Made by a program: the position numbers and the translations under genes
Notes under the pieces: generated by a model
What the model saw: the letters and a program-made list of their open reading frames with translations, nothing else
Database searches by the model: none
What the model was told of the DNA's origin: nothing
From: Vitellaria paradoxa
Taxonomy: Eukaryota; Streptophyta; Magnoliopsida; Ericales; Sapotaceae
NCBI GenBank assembly: GCA_019916065.1
Contig: CM034238.1
Location: 27,825,246 to 27,889,245, forward strand
Length of the DNA: 64,000 nucleotides
Direction of reading: 5' to 3'
Part shown: positions 35,025 through 46,082 of the stretch, piece after piece
How the letters are laid out: every line of letters starts with the position of its first letter
How positions within the stretch are numbered: the first letter of the stretch is position 1

Positions 35025-35400
35025 CTTTGCATTTCCCAAGATAAAGTGCACAGAGGATGTTGACATAAATGGATGGGGCCCATCAATCCCCGCTTTAAAA
35101 TTATCATAATCATATTCCTAATTAGTATTCGCATCTAAAGCAATATTCCTAATTAGTATTTGTATTTATATTTATTAAGATTTAAATGATTAAATGACAA
35201 TTACAAAGATGGAAGTGCACTAAAGAAAACTTCGACATAAATAGTTGGGGGCACCAGTCGCTCTTTAAAATTACCATAACCATATTCCTAACTAGTATTT
35301 GTATATATATTTATTAAGATTTAAATGGTTAAATGACAATTACAAAGATGGAAGTGCATTAAAGAAAATTCGACATAAATGGATGGGGCCCACCAATCTT

Positions 35401-35883
35401 GGAGAGGCTTTGCGTAACCCAATCTGAGACAATGCGGTTTAATGACGCATCATGGGTTAAGGGGGTTGTAGTGAATAAATTTATTACGGAATTACAGTGA
35501 AAAATAAATGGTTGAGATTTATTTATACTTAATCAAATGGTTATAATTTATTTTAATTAAATTTATTTTTAAAATAAAAATAAAAGTTTAAAAATTTTGA
35601 TTGGAGCATAATTAATATAAAATATTAAAAATTACGTGTCATTAAAGTGTAAAGAAATTTTAACTGTTCATTTTTTCATTACAATCCTTATAATAAATTT
35701 TTTTACTGTAACCTCCTTGAACCCATTCTATTTCTCTGTCTTAATAATTTCAAATTTCCTAAAACGATGCCTCTGTCTTCACTCGCTCCTGCAGTCACTG
35801 TTGACCTCAGTCTCCACAAACGGGGCCCTATAGTTTCCCTAAATTATAGAGCTAGCTTCCCCCATGTCACGGTACATTTTTTT
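35401..35883. other. Intergenic stretch
   Basis: No gene was recognised. Sequence around 35730-35850 (gacctcagtctccacaaacg) resembles 32220-32270 (gacctccgtctcggcaaaca), suggesting a shared repeat. Confidence 0.4.
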
Positions 35884-36399
35884 GGTAGATTACATTTATC
35901 TCTCCCTTAACATTGAAATAATTACAATTAGTACCCATAACATTTAAAAGTTACACTTATCTCCTTTATTTTAAAATATTATTAATATTAACTCCTTTCA
36001 ATAAAATTAGTGGTTAAAACTTAACAAAAAAATATTAAAATAATTAAAATTTTAAGTGTTTTTTCTATTTTATCCCTAATTCTCTCATATTTTTTTGTTA
36101 GTTTTCTTTATAAAAATCTCAAAAAATAAGTTAAAAATAAGTAGAAATAAAAAAATTTAAGAATTTTTGTTAAAAAAAAAAAAACTATCAAGATGTGAGG
36201 AAAGGAAGGATAAAATAAGATAAACACTTAAAATTTTTGATTAGTTTGATATTTTATATTAAGTTTTAATGATTGATTTTGTCAAAATGTGATCAATATT
36301 AATAATATTTCAAAATAAGGGATGCAAGTGTAACTTTTAAATATTATAAGTATTAAATGTAATTATTCAAATGTTAAGAGAATGTAGGTATAATTTACC
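35884..36399. mobile_element. Foldback MITE, copy 2
   Basis: It starts GGTAGATTACATTTATC and ends ggtataatttacc. It matches the element at 10270-10782 in length (516 versus 513 bp) and order (cccataacatttaaaagtta; attattaatattaactcctt; gataaaataagataaacac; taacttttaaatattataag). Its arms are inverted copies of each other. Confidence 0.8.
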
Positions 36400-37990
36400 T
36401 CTCTTTTTTTTCCCCTTCTCTCTCTTTTGGTGGGTTGTTTGTGGGGTTGGTGTAGGTGGGTGGGGGGGGTGATTGGGAAAATTTATAGGACTTGAATCTA
36501 ATGTAAGTATTTTATATGTTACTTGCAAATAAACTTATTTACAATCGTTTAAGATAAATGAATAAATTTAAGTATATTTTTTTAGGTTTGAGTAAAGATA
36601 AATTTAGCTCAATAAGGTTCAAAAATATCCTCATTTATTATTTATGAACATGTTAATAATTAAATTAGGTAATATTGCTTCCATTTTTTTTTTTTACTTA
36701 TATTTTCTTTTTAATAAGTTAAATTAGTTATATGTTATTTGATGAGTTTGAAAAACTTATTTATTTGTTAATTTTGTTCATTAGTAAGCTTGTGAGTTGT
36801 GAACAAGCTCAATTGTATATTCAAAGAGAGGTTCACGCCCTCTCAAACTCGTTAATAAATTTAACAAATAAATTTGAACATAATATTTCGAACTTAAACT
36901 TAAACGTAATATTTCAAACTTGTTCAAAATTCAACTTAGAATTAAGCTTATAATGAACTTAACAAACAAGGTATAGTACGTATATTGATACTTGGTTTGA
37001 CCAAACAAATTATTAACTATTTTTTTTGGTAATTAACAAATTACTAACTATTGTAACCCCAAAACTTGAACCCTAAACTTTTACGAAGTGAGAAGGCGAA
37101 GCGACGACTGAGCCAAAGCCCTAGGTCCACGCCATCGCTTTCTATTCCAAAGTAAAATGTAGAAAGCTCCACGTTATCCACACATGCATTTCGAAGGAAA
37201 ATTTAGGAAGCTCCAAGCCTTCCATGCATGCTAAAGAAAACACGCCATTACACAAAAATAAAATTATTAAAGAAAAAAACAAATCACACGTGCTAAAAAA
37301 GAAACAAGGTATTTATCAACATTAGAATGGAAGCACTCACGTATATATTTGTTTATATATATATATATATATAATTAGAAAGTAAGTTAACAATGAAAAC
37401 TAAAAATATTAATTTAAAAAAATAAATCTAAATTAAAATCTTTATATATTTTTCTACAGTGATTTACATATTCTACAACTTCATTCATATTTTATACTTT
37501 GTCGTCTTCCTCAACTATATAATTCATTCCATTTGCATGTGTACTTGCCAATGACAATTTTGACTCTATTCTACTGACAAAGTGTGGTCCCAATTAGGAC
37601 AAATTATTTGTGTCTTCACCATGCACTCTCATACATTTGGTCAGCTACCTTCATATATGGTCCTGTCTCATGATCTAATCTATGCATAGTAATCCTCCTC
37701 ATACTCTATCTCCAAGCAAGCAATTTTCTGTTATATACAATGGTTCATTAGTATTTGAATGGATCGAAAAGGTGCCATAGTAGTGACTGCCACTCTCTCA
37801 AAGTTATAAAAAAATATGCAATTTTACTACTGGTATTTGTAAAATAATTTATAAATTAATTATTCATGTATTCCTCCCCCTACAATTTTGACAAATCTTT
37901 TATAAAACCTAATAATAATAACAATAAATAGATAAATAAAACTATGCCTGAAGCCAAATTAACTGTAACATATAGAATACCAATTGTATT
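36400..37990. other. AT-rich intergenic stretch
   Basis: No gene was supported. A short GC-richer segment (37070-37150) and a weak pair of gaaagctccac/ggaagctccaa words (37152 and 37208) were noted. Confidence 0.45.
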
Positions 37991-37999
37991 AATAGTATA

Positions 38000-38575
38000 T
38001 GATGAGAGAGATTTCTCAGCTTGATTAAAATGACATAAAAACCCCTCTGTGGCGTTAGGGGAGATCGCATAGGAGGGCGAGCTAACCTTTTGAGTTGTCG
38101 AGGTTGGACAAGCTTGGGTTGAGCTACCTAATTTGGACAACAGACCGACCTAGCGCCGAGCTGAGCAGAGCATAATCCCGTGTATGTAAGACTTCTGTAA
38201 TCGTAATCCCAAAATTCACGCCAAAATTGCCGATTCAGAATCACTCAAAATCAAGTCAGGATTGATACAGATTTCATATTTTCTTCACCCAAATAAGAAA
38301 ATCTAGGTAAATCAGGGAAGATTTCCAATTTGGTCCCATCTTCAAATTTATAGAAGGTTTTTATAAATTAGAGATGGAACCACCTTCACAGGTCTGCAAT
38401 TTTTACCCTCTCGTTACTCTATTAAATTGATCGCTCAGTATCATTACGCACTTAAGCATTAGAAAATCTTTGACAGACACCACACTAGTGTTTACGATAG
38501 ATAGACTCTTATTATTTCTGGCGAATTGAGTTTTTGGAGACCTAGATTGAGGACCACAAAATTTCATCATCATCA
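38000..38575 (+). mobile_element. 5' LTR (right end clear) of a Tat-lineage Ty3/gypsy element
   Basis: The sequence ends aatttcatcatcatca immediately before a primer-binding site. It contains GC-rich words (gaccgacctagcgccgagct, about 38141) typical of gene-like LTR sequence. The left boundary near 38000 is a guess; no target duplication was found. Confidence 0.55.
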
Positions 38576-38597
38576 ATCGGCGCTGTCTATAGGAAAC
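38576..38597 (+). other. Primer-binding site of the Tat element
   Basis: atcggcgctgtctataggaa differs by a few bases from the TGGCGCCGTCTGTGGGAA primer-binding site that is common directly after the 5' LTR of Tat-lineage elements. It binds a host tRNA to start minus-strand synthesis. Confidence 0.65.
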
Positions 38598-38699
38598 AAC
38601 GTTTGTTTCGATTTTCATGGTCCAATCCAGGTCCAGCATACAAACTCATTAAAGCCAATCAAGTTCGTCAATAGAGACCTAGAATCAAGAAGATGATAG

Positions 38700-39870
38700 G
38701 ATCACTACAATGGAAAGATAGTTCACAAGCATAGCTGCAACATTACAAGCCATCCTGGAGTGTGTTGATCACTTAGCCCCTGTTCCGCTTTCGCCACCGC
38801 CGCAATAGGATCCGCCTTCCAATGGTCCAGGTAATGGTGGAGTGGTATATAATGATGGTGACAGAGGGATGGTGGGGAAAACTGAAAGGCGACCTGGAAA
38901 TAATGCGGAACCCCAACGCCATGGAAGATATCGTCGATAGGACAGGGACCCTATTCACTCCTGCAATGATAGAGTACCCCTTACCCCCGAAGTTCAAGGT
39001 GCCTACAGTAGAGCCTTAAGATGACTCAAAGGACCCAGTAGATCACTTAAATACGTACAACTCGATAATGTATCTACATGCAGTTCCTGACGAGATCAAG
39101 TGCTGAGCATTGTCTATCACTTTAAAGGGTCCAGCACACGCTTGGTTTAACAAAATTAAGCCCGGGTCCATTGAGATTTCAAGTAGCTCAATAAGCTATT
39201 TGCCTCGTACTTTGTGCAGGGCAATGACAGAGGAAACCCTCAATGCATTTGTTGATGGTCAAATAGGGAAGGGATGAATCCCTCACAGAGTATGTCAATC
39301 AATTTAATCAGGAAATGCTGAAGATTGATGAGGCTGATGAGAAAGTGGCACTAACGGCTTTTATGAGTGGCCTAAAACCTGGCCGGTTTGCTTTTTCCTT
39401 AGCCAAAAAAACCTCCAAAGAACATGGCTCAGCTGCTGTCTAGGGCCTAGAAGCACATAAATGTGGAGGATACAATGAAAGCCCTGAGGGATAATGAGAT
39501 GACAACCTTTCAGTTAGAGAAAATATGGTGAATGATCCCAAAGAAGATAGAGAATCGGAGACACCCAGAACTTTCGAGTCAAGAGGTTGGACAGGAGATA
39601 AGCGAAATAGGTTTAAGAGGTCAGTTAAAGACTTTACTCCTCTAAATTCATGAATAGAGCAGGTGTTTTACGCGATCAGGAATGATCCAGACTTTAGATT
39701 GCCAAAAGAGTTGAAAGCCTCGCTTGAATCAAAGAATAGGTCAAATTATTGCCTATACCACAAGGATCATAGGCACAACACAAAGGAGTGCTTTAACTTG
39801 AAGAGGCTAATAGAAAAGTTGATCAGGAAAGAGAAATACAACGGGTTTGTTACCGGGTAACAAAAAGATA
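38700..39870 (+). pseudogene. Tat-lineage Ty3/gypsy gag (degraded)
   Basis: Pieces in several frames give LPPKFKVPTVEPYDDSKDPVDH-type sequence (about 38980-39050), LKGPAHAWFNKI (39124-39160), SLTEYVNQFNQE (39277-39312), ALTAFMSGL (39352-39378) and LPKELKASLESKNRSNYC leading to the zinc-knuckle-like C-x3-H-x3-H-x4-C with ECFNLKRLIEKLI (about 39740-39820). The order matches gag of Tat elements. Multiple stops and frameshifts inactivate it. Gag would form the virus-like particle. Confidence 0.85.
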
Positions 39871-40079
39871 GGCGATATGGTAAAAGGAGTCCACCTTGGA
39901 GGAGCTCGTCTAAGAGAACCCTTGATAGAGAGTAACAGGCTCAACGACCCTTGGGAGAGATCAGGGTCATATCAAGAGGGCTCATATAGGGAGGTGAATC
40001 CTTCTTAACTCAGAAGAAGCATGTTAAAAAACTTAGTAAAGATCAAGAAGTGATATCTACTGAATAGCCAATCAAGAGG

Positions 40080-40510
40080 GTAAAAATAGAATCGGTGCCA
40101 ATCACTTTTACTGAAGACGAAGTCTCCAAATTGAGCCACCCACACGATGACTCTCTAATCATATCAGCCATTATCACCAACTTCCAGACATAGAGGATCC
40201 CAGTAGACAGCGGTAGCTCTACTAATATCTTATATTGGAAGGCGTTTGAGAAGATGGAGATCAGAAAGGAAAAGTTGCGTCTAGTCTACTCGCCGCTGAT
40301 CGACTTTACAGGAGATTGCGTAGAGTTGATCAGTTCCATCACCCTCCCAGTGACCTTGAAGACCAAACCTGAATAGGCAATGAAAATGGTGAACTTTTTA
40401 GTGGTTGACTATCTCTCAACTTACAGTGTAATCCTTGGTAGGGGAGCTCTGAATTAGTTTAGGGTAGTTGCATCGGTCTACCACCTCCACCTTAATTTCC
40501 CTATCGAGCG
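40080..40510 (+). pseudogene. Tat-lineage aspartic protease (degraded)
   Basis: ITFTEDEVSKLSHPHDDSLI leads into a stop and then PVDSGSSTNILYWKAFEKM, with the catalytic Asp of DSG at 40206-40208. FLVVDYLSTYSVILGRGALN follows (about 40396-40455). Stops occur at about 40192 and 40455. The protease would cut the Gag-Pol polyprotein. Confidence 0.85.
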
Positions 40511-40550
40511 CGGGGTTGGCTACGTGTAGGAAAATCAAAGGGTAGTATTG
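40505..40550 (+). other. Deletion junction: reverse transcriptase domain missing
   Basis: The translation passes from the post-protease motif LNFPIERGVGYV directly to EEAFQQLKHYLR, which in intact elements is the start of the RT/RNase H connection. The whole RT core, including the YVDD block, is absent. A deletion of very roughly 1.3 kb is inferred. Confidence 0.75.
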
Positions 40551-40975
40551 AATACGAAGAGGCCTTCCAGCAATTGAAACATTATTTGAGGTTAGTTCTT
40601 TTGTTTAGCAGGACCACCCCCAGAGAGTAGTTCTACCTTTACTTGGTGATATCTACAATGGCAGTCAACTCAACTTTGGTGCAGGAAAATGATGGGGTAC
40701 AAAAGCCAGTATACTACACTAGCCGAGTACTTAAAGGGCAAAAGAATGATACCCAAAGATGAAATTACTTGCCTTCGCTCTGGTGACGGCAGCATGAAGG
40801 TTGAGGGCATACTTTTAGGCTCACACCATCGTGGTTTTGACTGATCAACCCTTGAGAAACATCCTCCACAAACCGGAAACATCAGGAAGATTGGTTAAGC
40901 GGTCAATCGAGCTCAGCCAGTTTGACATCCAATGTAGACCACGACGGGCCATTATAGGGTAGGTAGCAACAAACT
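40550..40975 (+). pseudogene. Ty3/gypsy RNase H fragment
   Basis: EEAFQQLKHYLR, then (frame-shifted) YLVISTMAVNSTLVQENDG, KPVYYTSRVLKGQ (about 40698-40742), VLTDQPLRNILHKPETSGRL (40833-40895) and IELSQFDIQC. This is the usual block order of the Ty3/gypsy RNase H. Frameshifts and stops are present. Confidence 0.8.
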
Positions 40976-40999
40976 TTATTTTAGAATTACAGCTATGAT

Positions 41000-41400
41000 T
41001 GATGTTCTGTTTGAAGAAGACGCCTACGTCAACTCAGGGGGCAAACGGGGCAGGTATTATACTGGTCTTTTCTGAAGGTCATAAAATTGAGTATGTTTTG
41101 TCTTTCAAAATTTTTCAGCTTCCAACAACAAGGCAGAGTATGAAACCGCTAGCCTTCGGATTACTCAGAGAATAAGGGTGGACCAAGTACTTGTGCGAAG
41201 TGACTCCCAGTTGGTGGTCAAGCAGGTGTAAGGAGAATACAAGGCCTGGGACAAAAGTGTGGTAAAGTACTGTCAAGTGGCCAAAAATTTAGCTAAGAAA
41301 TTTTCTAAGACAACGCTAGAGAGTGTCCTTAGATCAAACAACAAGAAGGCTAATCAACTTGCTAGAATAGCTTCTTTAAAGGAGCAAGACCTAGATGTAC
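41000..41400 (+). pseudogene. Second, archaeal-type RNase H (aRH) of the Tat lineage
   Basis: ANGAGIILVFSEGHKIEYV (about 41042-41096), then SNNKAEYETASLR (41119-41160), VRSDSQLVVKQV (41192-41230) and NNKKANQLARIASLKE (41340-41385). SNNKAEYE and SDSQLV are the conserved blocks of the additional RNase H found after the first one in Tat elements. This places the element in Tat rather than Athila or the chromoviruses. It has internal stops. Confidence 0.82.
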
Positions 41401-41537
41401 CAATAGAGGTACTCAATTCCCCGAGCATCTGAACACCAGAGGTACAGCAAATCAAGGTTGAGGCATTATGGGTTAAACCAATCAAGGATTATTTGGAAAA
41501 AGAGCTCCTCCTTAAATATTAGAATGAACGAAGAAAA

Positions 41538-42690
41538 ATGCAATACCGAGCTACAAAGTATATGCTTATCGATGGTGTTCTTTATAGGAGGGGTTACACC
41601 ATACCATTGCTCCGATTTGCAAATGCAGAAGAGGTAGATTACATTTTAAGGAAAATCTATGAAAGCATCTGCAAAAATCATTCGAGATGGAAGATGTTAG
41701 CCAAGAAGGTCCTGCGAGCTGCGTATTACTAGCTGACTATTGAAAAGGATGCTCAAAATATACTAAGAAGATGTGACAAGTGTTAGAGATTCGCTAATGT
41801 CTTAAGGCTACCAACTAAGGAGCTAACCTTAATTTAGAGCCCTTGGCCATTTGTCCAATGGGGAATTGACATTGTCGGTCTTTTTCCTTTAAGCAAAGGT
41901 CGAAAAAAATTCACCATGGTAGCCATTAATTACCTTATCGAATGGGTTGAGGCTGAGGCTTTGCCAAACATAACGGAGTAAAACATGAAGAAATTATCGT
42001 GGAAGGGATCATTTGCAGATTTAGAATTCTAAGGGTTGTGATGACTGACAACGGAAAGCAATTTGGAGGGTGCCTATTCAATGAGCTTTGTGAGCAGTTC
42101 AGTATCAACCACCACTACTCATCTCCCGAGCATCCCCAAGCTAATAGCTAAGTGAAAGTGACCAATAGATCCCTTTTGGAGATCATCAAGACCAGGCTTG
42201 AGAAGGCAAAAGGGCTATGGGCGGATGAATTACTGAGTTTGGGCCTATAAGATGATTGAGTAGACTCCTACAGGTCACACCTTATTCTCCCTTACCTTCG
42301 GCACAAAAATGGTAATCCCAGTTGAGATCTATCTGCCTAGCCCCAGGGTTGAGTTTTACGATCTAGAACCGAATAAGGAGACATTGAAGGCCGACCTAGA
42401 CTTACTAGAAGAGAAAAGGATACAAATTGCTGTCTAAGTAGCAGCTTACCAGCAAAAATGAAGTAATACATAACAGGAGGCCAAAAGACTTCAAGATTGG
42501 AGACTTGGTCCTCAAAAAGGTAAACCAGTCAATAAAAGATGCTTGGAAAGGAAAGCTTAGACCGAGCTGGGAAAGACCCTACATCATAGCTTCCTACAGA
42601 AGGAAATGAACCTACTGGCTTAATGACCTTAATGGGAAAACCCTACCTGATCGATAGCATGAAGAACATTTGAAAATTTATTATACTTAA
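41538..42690 (+). pseudogene. Tat-lineage integrase, catalytically dead
   Basis: The sequence includes the HHCC-like region (HSRWKMLAKKVL...RRCDKC, 41670-41785), the first catalytic Asp in WGIDIVG (about 41859) and the second in VMTDNGKQFGG (about 42038-42070). HHYSSPEHPQANS is followed by a stop at 42149-42151, where Gln is expected, and Lys (42155-42157) replaces the catalytic Glu. The C-terminal part (GDLVLKK-like at about 42505, RPSWERPYII-like at about 42573) is also frame-shifted. The changes are of C-to-T/G-to-A type. Confidence 0.85.
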
Positions 42691-42809
42691 ACATTCTTGA
42701 GCTTTTTCTTTTTAGACTGAATTCTTTATTTTTGGATGTTTAATAAAGTTTTCACATAAAATTTTTGACATATGCTGTTATTTCTTCTAATGCGACTGGG
42801 TTTCATTGA

Positions 42810-43320
42810 TAGATTAGATGGTCCAAGAACGACCAATCAATTAGAAACTGCCTGCTAGGCCAAGAGAGCCTAAGGGGCAAATTGACAGTTCAGTCAGTCC
42901 AAGAGCAGCCAACCAATAGAGGAAACCACCCACTAAGCCAAGAGAGCCTAAGGAGTAGATCGATAGCTCGGTCAATCTGAGAATGGCCGACTAAGGGAGG
43001 AAATCACCCACTAGGCTAAGAGAACCTAAGGGATAGATCGACTACTCAGTCGATCCAAAAGTGGCTGGAGAAAAAACCTGCTAGGCCAAGAAGTCTAAGA
43101 GACAGATTAACGGCTCAGTCCGTCTGAGAGTAGCTGAATGACAGAAGAAATGCTCGTTAGGCTAAGAGGGCCTAAGGAGCAAATTAACAGCTTAGTCGAT
43201 CTGAGAGTGGTCGATTGAGGTAGAAAAATACCTGCATCAATAGATCGACGAAAGAAGTACCTAGTAAAGCTCAGAAGGCATAAAGAGATCGGTCAATTGA
43301 AAAAATAGCTGACTAACCAG
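42810..43320. repeat. 78-bp tandem array downstream of integrase
   Basis: The unit gccaagagagcctaagg... followed by gac/gat...gtcagtcc...gcc(a)acc recurs at 42859, 42937, 43015, 43085 and 43161, with periods 78, 78, 70 and 76, and fades out around 43300. It lies in the long 3' non-coding region of the Tat element, where tandem repeats are known to arise. Confidence 0.82.
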
Positions 43321-43620
43321 AAGCAGTCTACTACATTCTTATAGCCTAAGGGACCCAACAAGACCTACCCTCCCAGAGGAGTGGCTAAGCCTCAATCAAG
43401 TTCAGGAAACTTGATCAATTCATTTCAAAAATTTATATAAAAAAAGTTAATAATAATATGAATAAAATGAGATCACAGTATATAAGATGAAATAAAACAT
43501 TATACTATGACTTAATGGCCAGTTAAGGATTACAAATAGAAGTTCTGAGCAAAGAAAATTTTACAAAGTAGCAAGAGAAAGGGATACAATGAAAGCAAAA
43601 AGAACAAAGTTGAGGTAGAA

Positions 43621-45778
43621 TCACTCTTCAGCATGATCGGTCCCATCATTTAGGCGTAGTTCAGATTGGGCCTCAAAATCTCTATCTACGCCAGCCTCGC
43701 CCTTTTCACTAGATGGAGAAATGGCCACCCCTCCCATGAAGAAAACTTTAGAAAGGTTAAGGCCAAGCTAAAGTTTGAGGATTTCTTTCTTAGCGTCTTT
43801 AAAGCTGTCTTCAAAAACCTCAGCCAGCCAATCATGAGCCTCATCGCTCTCCTTGAAATCTTCAATAGCTTTGGCTTTCTGTTCCTCAACCTGATCTTTG
43901 AGGCCTCCAATTTCCGGGCCAGTTCCTCAGCCCTTTGTTTGGCTAGATCCTTCAAGTTTGTTTCAGCAATCAGGGCTAAAGAAAGGCTGTTGGAGCTCTA
44001 GAGAGCCTCATCTCTAGCAGTAAGAGCTTGGTCCCGCTCAGCAATAGCAACTTGAACCTCGACATATGCCTTCTCTAATTCCTCCTCCAATAGAGAGATT
44101 CGAGTAAAAAGATGCTTATTTTTTATTTTTATTTTTTTTTTGGTTCCCTAAAGGAAACCACAGTTTGTTTCAAGGAACCAAGTCCCAAGCTCGGTTGTGC
44201 AGAGCATGGTCTAAAAACATAGATTAAGAGTTAGAAGGGAGAACGGCTAATAAATACCTTGCAAAGAAGGTATTAAGAGTTATAGAATAGCAAGGTTGTG
44301 GGTAATGTTTTTGACCAGCTCGGTTGATGAGATCTCCCTCGACTGACTAGATTGATGGGGTGATGATGCCCTCTATCCTCTTGACTACCAGCGTAAAGTC
44401 ATCCATAATGTTCGTTGGTTTGGATGGCCTAGCGGCTATGTCTGCCTCTAGTTGGGCGCTCAGGAGAGATGGATAACGGAGATTTTCTTGCTCAGGAATG
44501 ACCAAGTTTAGAGGGAGAACATTTTGGGGGCACTCTTGCAACAGAGTAGAAATGGGATCGTCATTCCTGTTGTCCAAGTCAAGAGACCCCTTCGAAGCTG
44601 GTCACTTTCGTCCTCTTTGTGGGCTTGGATTTCGACTCGGAAGACCTCTTGCTCGACCTCTTATATCTTTTTTTGTTGAATTTCATCTCTTTAGCAAATT
44701 ATTGGAAGTTGGCAATAGAAATGTCAGCATCTACAGTCGAGTGATAAAATATGTTAGCAATATATAAGAAAGGGAAAATAGAGATAATAAAAACTCACTC
44801 CTCTCACGTTCAATCTTGAGAGCTTCTAAGCTCGGCTCAAGACCGAGCATATGCACAGCCAAACTCTATGTTGTCACCAAAAAGCTAAAATAGTGATCGG
44901 TATAGTTTTGGGCAAGCTTTATCCTCTCTAATTATTCCTCAAACACTTTGAGTTGAGCTTTGATTGGATATGGTAATAATGTGAGTTCAAGATTATACTA
45001 GCTAAAGGAAAGGAACACGGTCAAGCTAACCTTCAGCACGGGTAATTAACATACCCTCTTCACTTGGTCAGCCCCAGGCTAAAGGGCAACAGATCATCTT
45101 ATCTTCCTGTCTCCCACGGACAGAACACCCAACCGTCCTCATACATGAAAAAGAAATGGTCTTTCTAATGCTTGACAAAGGAAGATTAGCCGACCACCAA
45201 GTTGAAGTCCTTTACCCGAGCCAAGAAGTAGTACCAACCCCGACCTACCTCAACAGCTCTGTAACAATGAAGGAATTCATCCATCGTGATATGCTTGTTT
45301 ATGGCGGCCTTCTAAATAACAGCGCAGCTGACCAATATTTTCCAGCTGTTTGGCGTGAGCTAAGCTGGGTTCAAATTTAGCCTAGCCAGTTCTTCTCTCA
45401 TAGGACATGCTAATGGGAATTGAAGCTCGCTCAATAGGGCGGCCTTATGTATAGTGACAAACTCGAGCATTAAATGAGAACAAGTTGTGTCCTTAAAGCA
45501 AGCAACCAATAGGACATATTTTTTGGGGGTTGGAAGGCCTTCAGGAGTTTGCGTTTGGCCTTATCGATTACCAAGTGGATTTCGGCACAATCAAGGTCAA
45601 GCTTTCCCCTTCCAGATATGGATGTCTCACTGTGGTAAGAATTAGGATCACCAACAGAAGGCTCAGGGTCACGAGCAGAAGAAGGGCTAGGGGCATGGAC
45701 TCCCATTTAGGGAAGGTTATCTATAAAGGACTCGTCGCTATCCTCAGGTAATATCAATCTTCGGTGGGAAGTCATATT
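43621..45778 (-). pseudogene. Antisense accessory ORF of the Tat element (gypsy-type Transposase_28-like), broken
   Basis: It is read opposite to gag-pol. A start MTSHRRLILPEDSDESFID lies at about 45773. A central region in shifted frames (about 45420-45190) reads LQFPLACPMREELARLNLNP, AQLTPNSWKILVSC and GRGWYYFLARVKDF. This resembles the plant 'putative gypsy type transposon' domain I recall as PF04195 (Transposase_28). The C-terminal part has coiled-coil-like heptads (ELEKAYVEVQVAIAERDQAL, KQRAEELARKLEA) and in the last frame ends FEAQSELRLNDGTDHAEE with stop at 43621-43623. Several stops and frameshifts break it. Antisense accessory genes in the long 3' internal region are known for Tat elements such as Grande. 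Confidence 0.7.
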
Positions 45779-45796
45779 CTCAAAAGCGACTAGGGT

Positions 45797-46078
45797 TTGC
45801 AATCTACAGTGATAATACTAAAACATGAGGAGGGTGCAAACGGGTCTATGGAATACAGGGTCTTCTATAAACCCTACAGTATTGGGGAATCTATTCTTTC
45901 TCCAATAAAACCAAAGGCAACAGGTAAGAAACCAAAACATAAAATGAAAATTGAAGTAAAAGCAAAGAGGAGTAGGAAAAGGTATACCAAGAAAGGAGAC
46001 AAGGTCACTGAAAATCAAAACTCGAAGATGATGAATGAGCTTGAGCAGGAAAATGTGGAGACGAAGGGCAAAACATAA
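45797..46078 (+). CDS. Unrecognised 93-codon basic ORF
   Basis: MQSTVIILKHEEGANGSMEY opens a frame with a Lys/Arg-rich middle (KPKATGKKPKHKMKIEVKAK) and an acidic end. No family was recognised. It begins about 20 bp beyond the start of the antisense Tat ORF on the opposite strand and stops 7 bp before a transposon. It may be a captured exon, a fragment of a lost gene, or chance. No splice or promoter evidence decides this. Confidence 0.2.
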   Translation: MQSTVIILKHEEGANGSMEYRVFYKPYSIGESILSPIKPKATGKKPKHKMKIEVKAKRSRKRYTKKGDKVTENQNSKMMNELEQENVETKGKT

Positions 46079-46082
46079 TTAA

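Larger units (their letters stand above)
34405..35400. repeat. Dispersed and tandem copies of a 139-bp segment
   Basis: ttattaagatttaaatgatt followed by aaatgacaattacaaagatg occurs at 34405, 35172 and 35311. The last two are tandem, offset 139 bp, and continue ggaagtgca...cgacataaat...tgggg. Related ends are seen at 35060-35140. Two MITE-like elements (34456-35024) lie between the first and second copies. Confidence 0.7.

Noticed and set aside
37070..37150. tRNA- or SINE-like GC-rich segment (gcgaagcgacgactgagcc)
   Set aside because: No cloverleaf, convincing A/B boxes, poly(A) tail or target duplication could be found.
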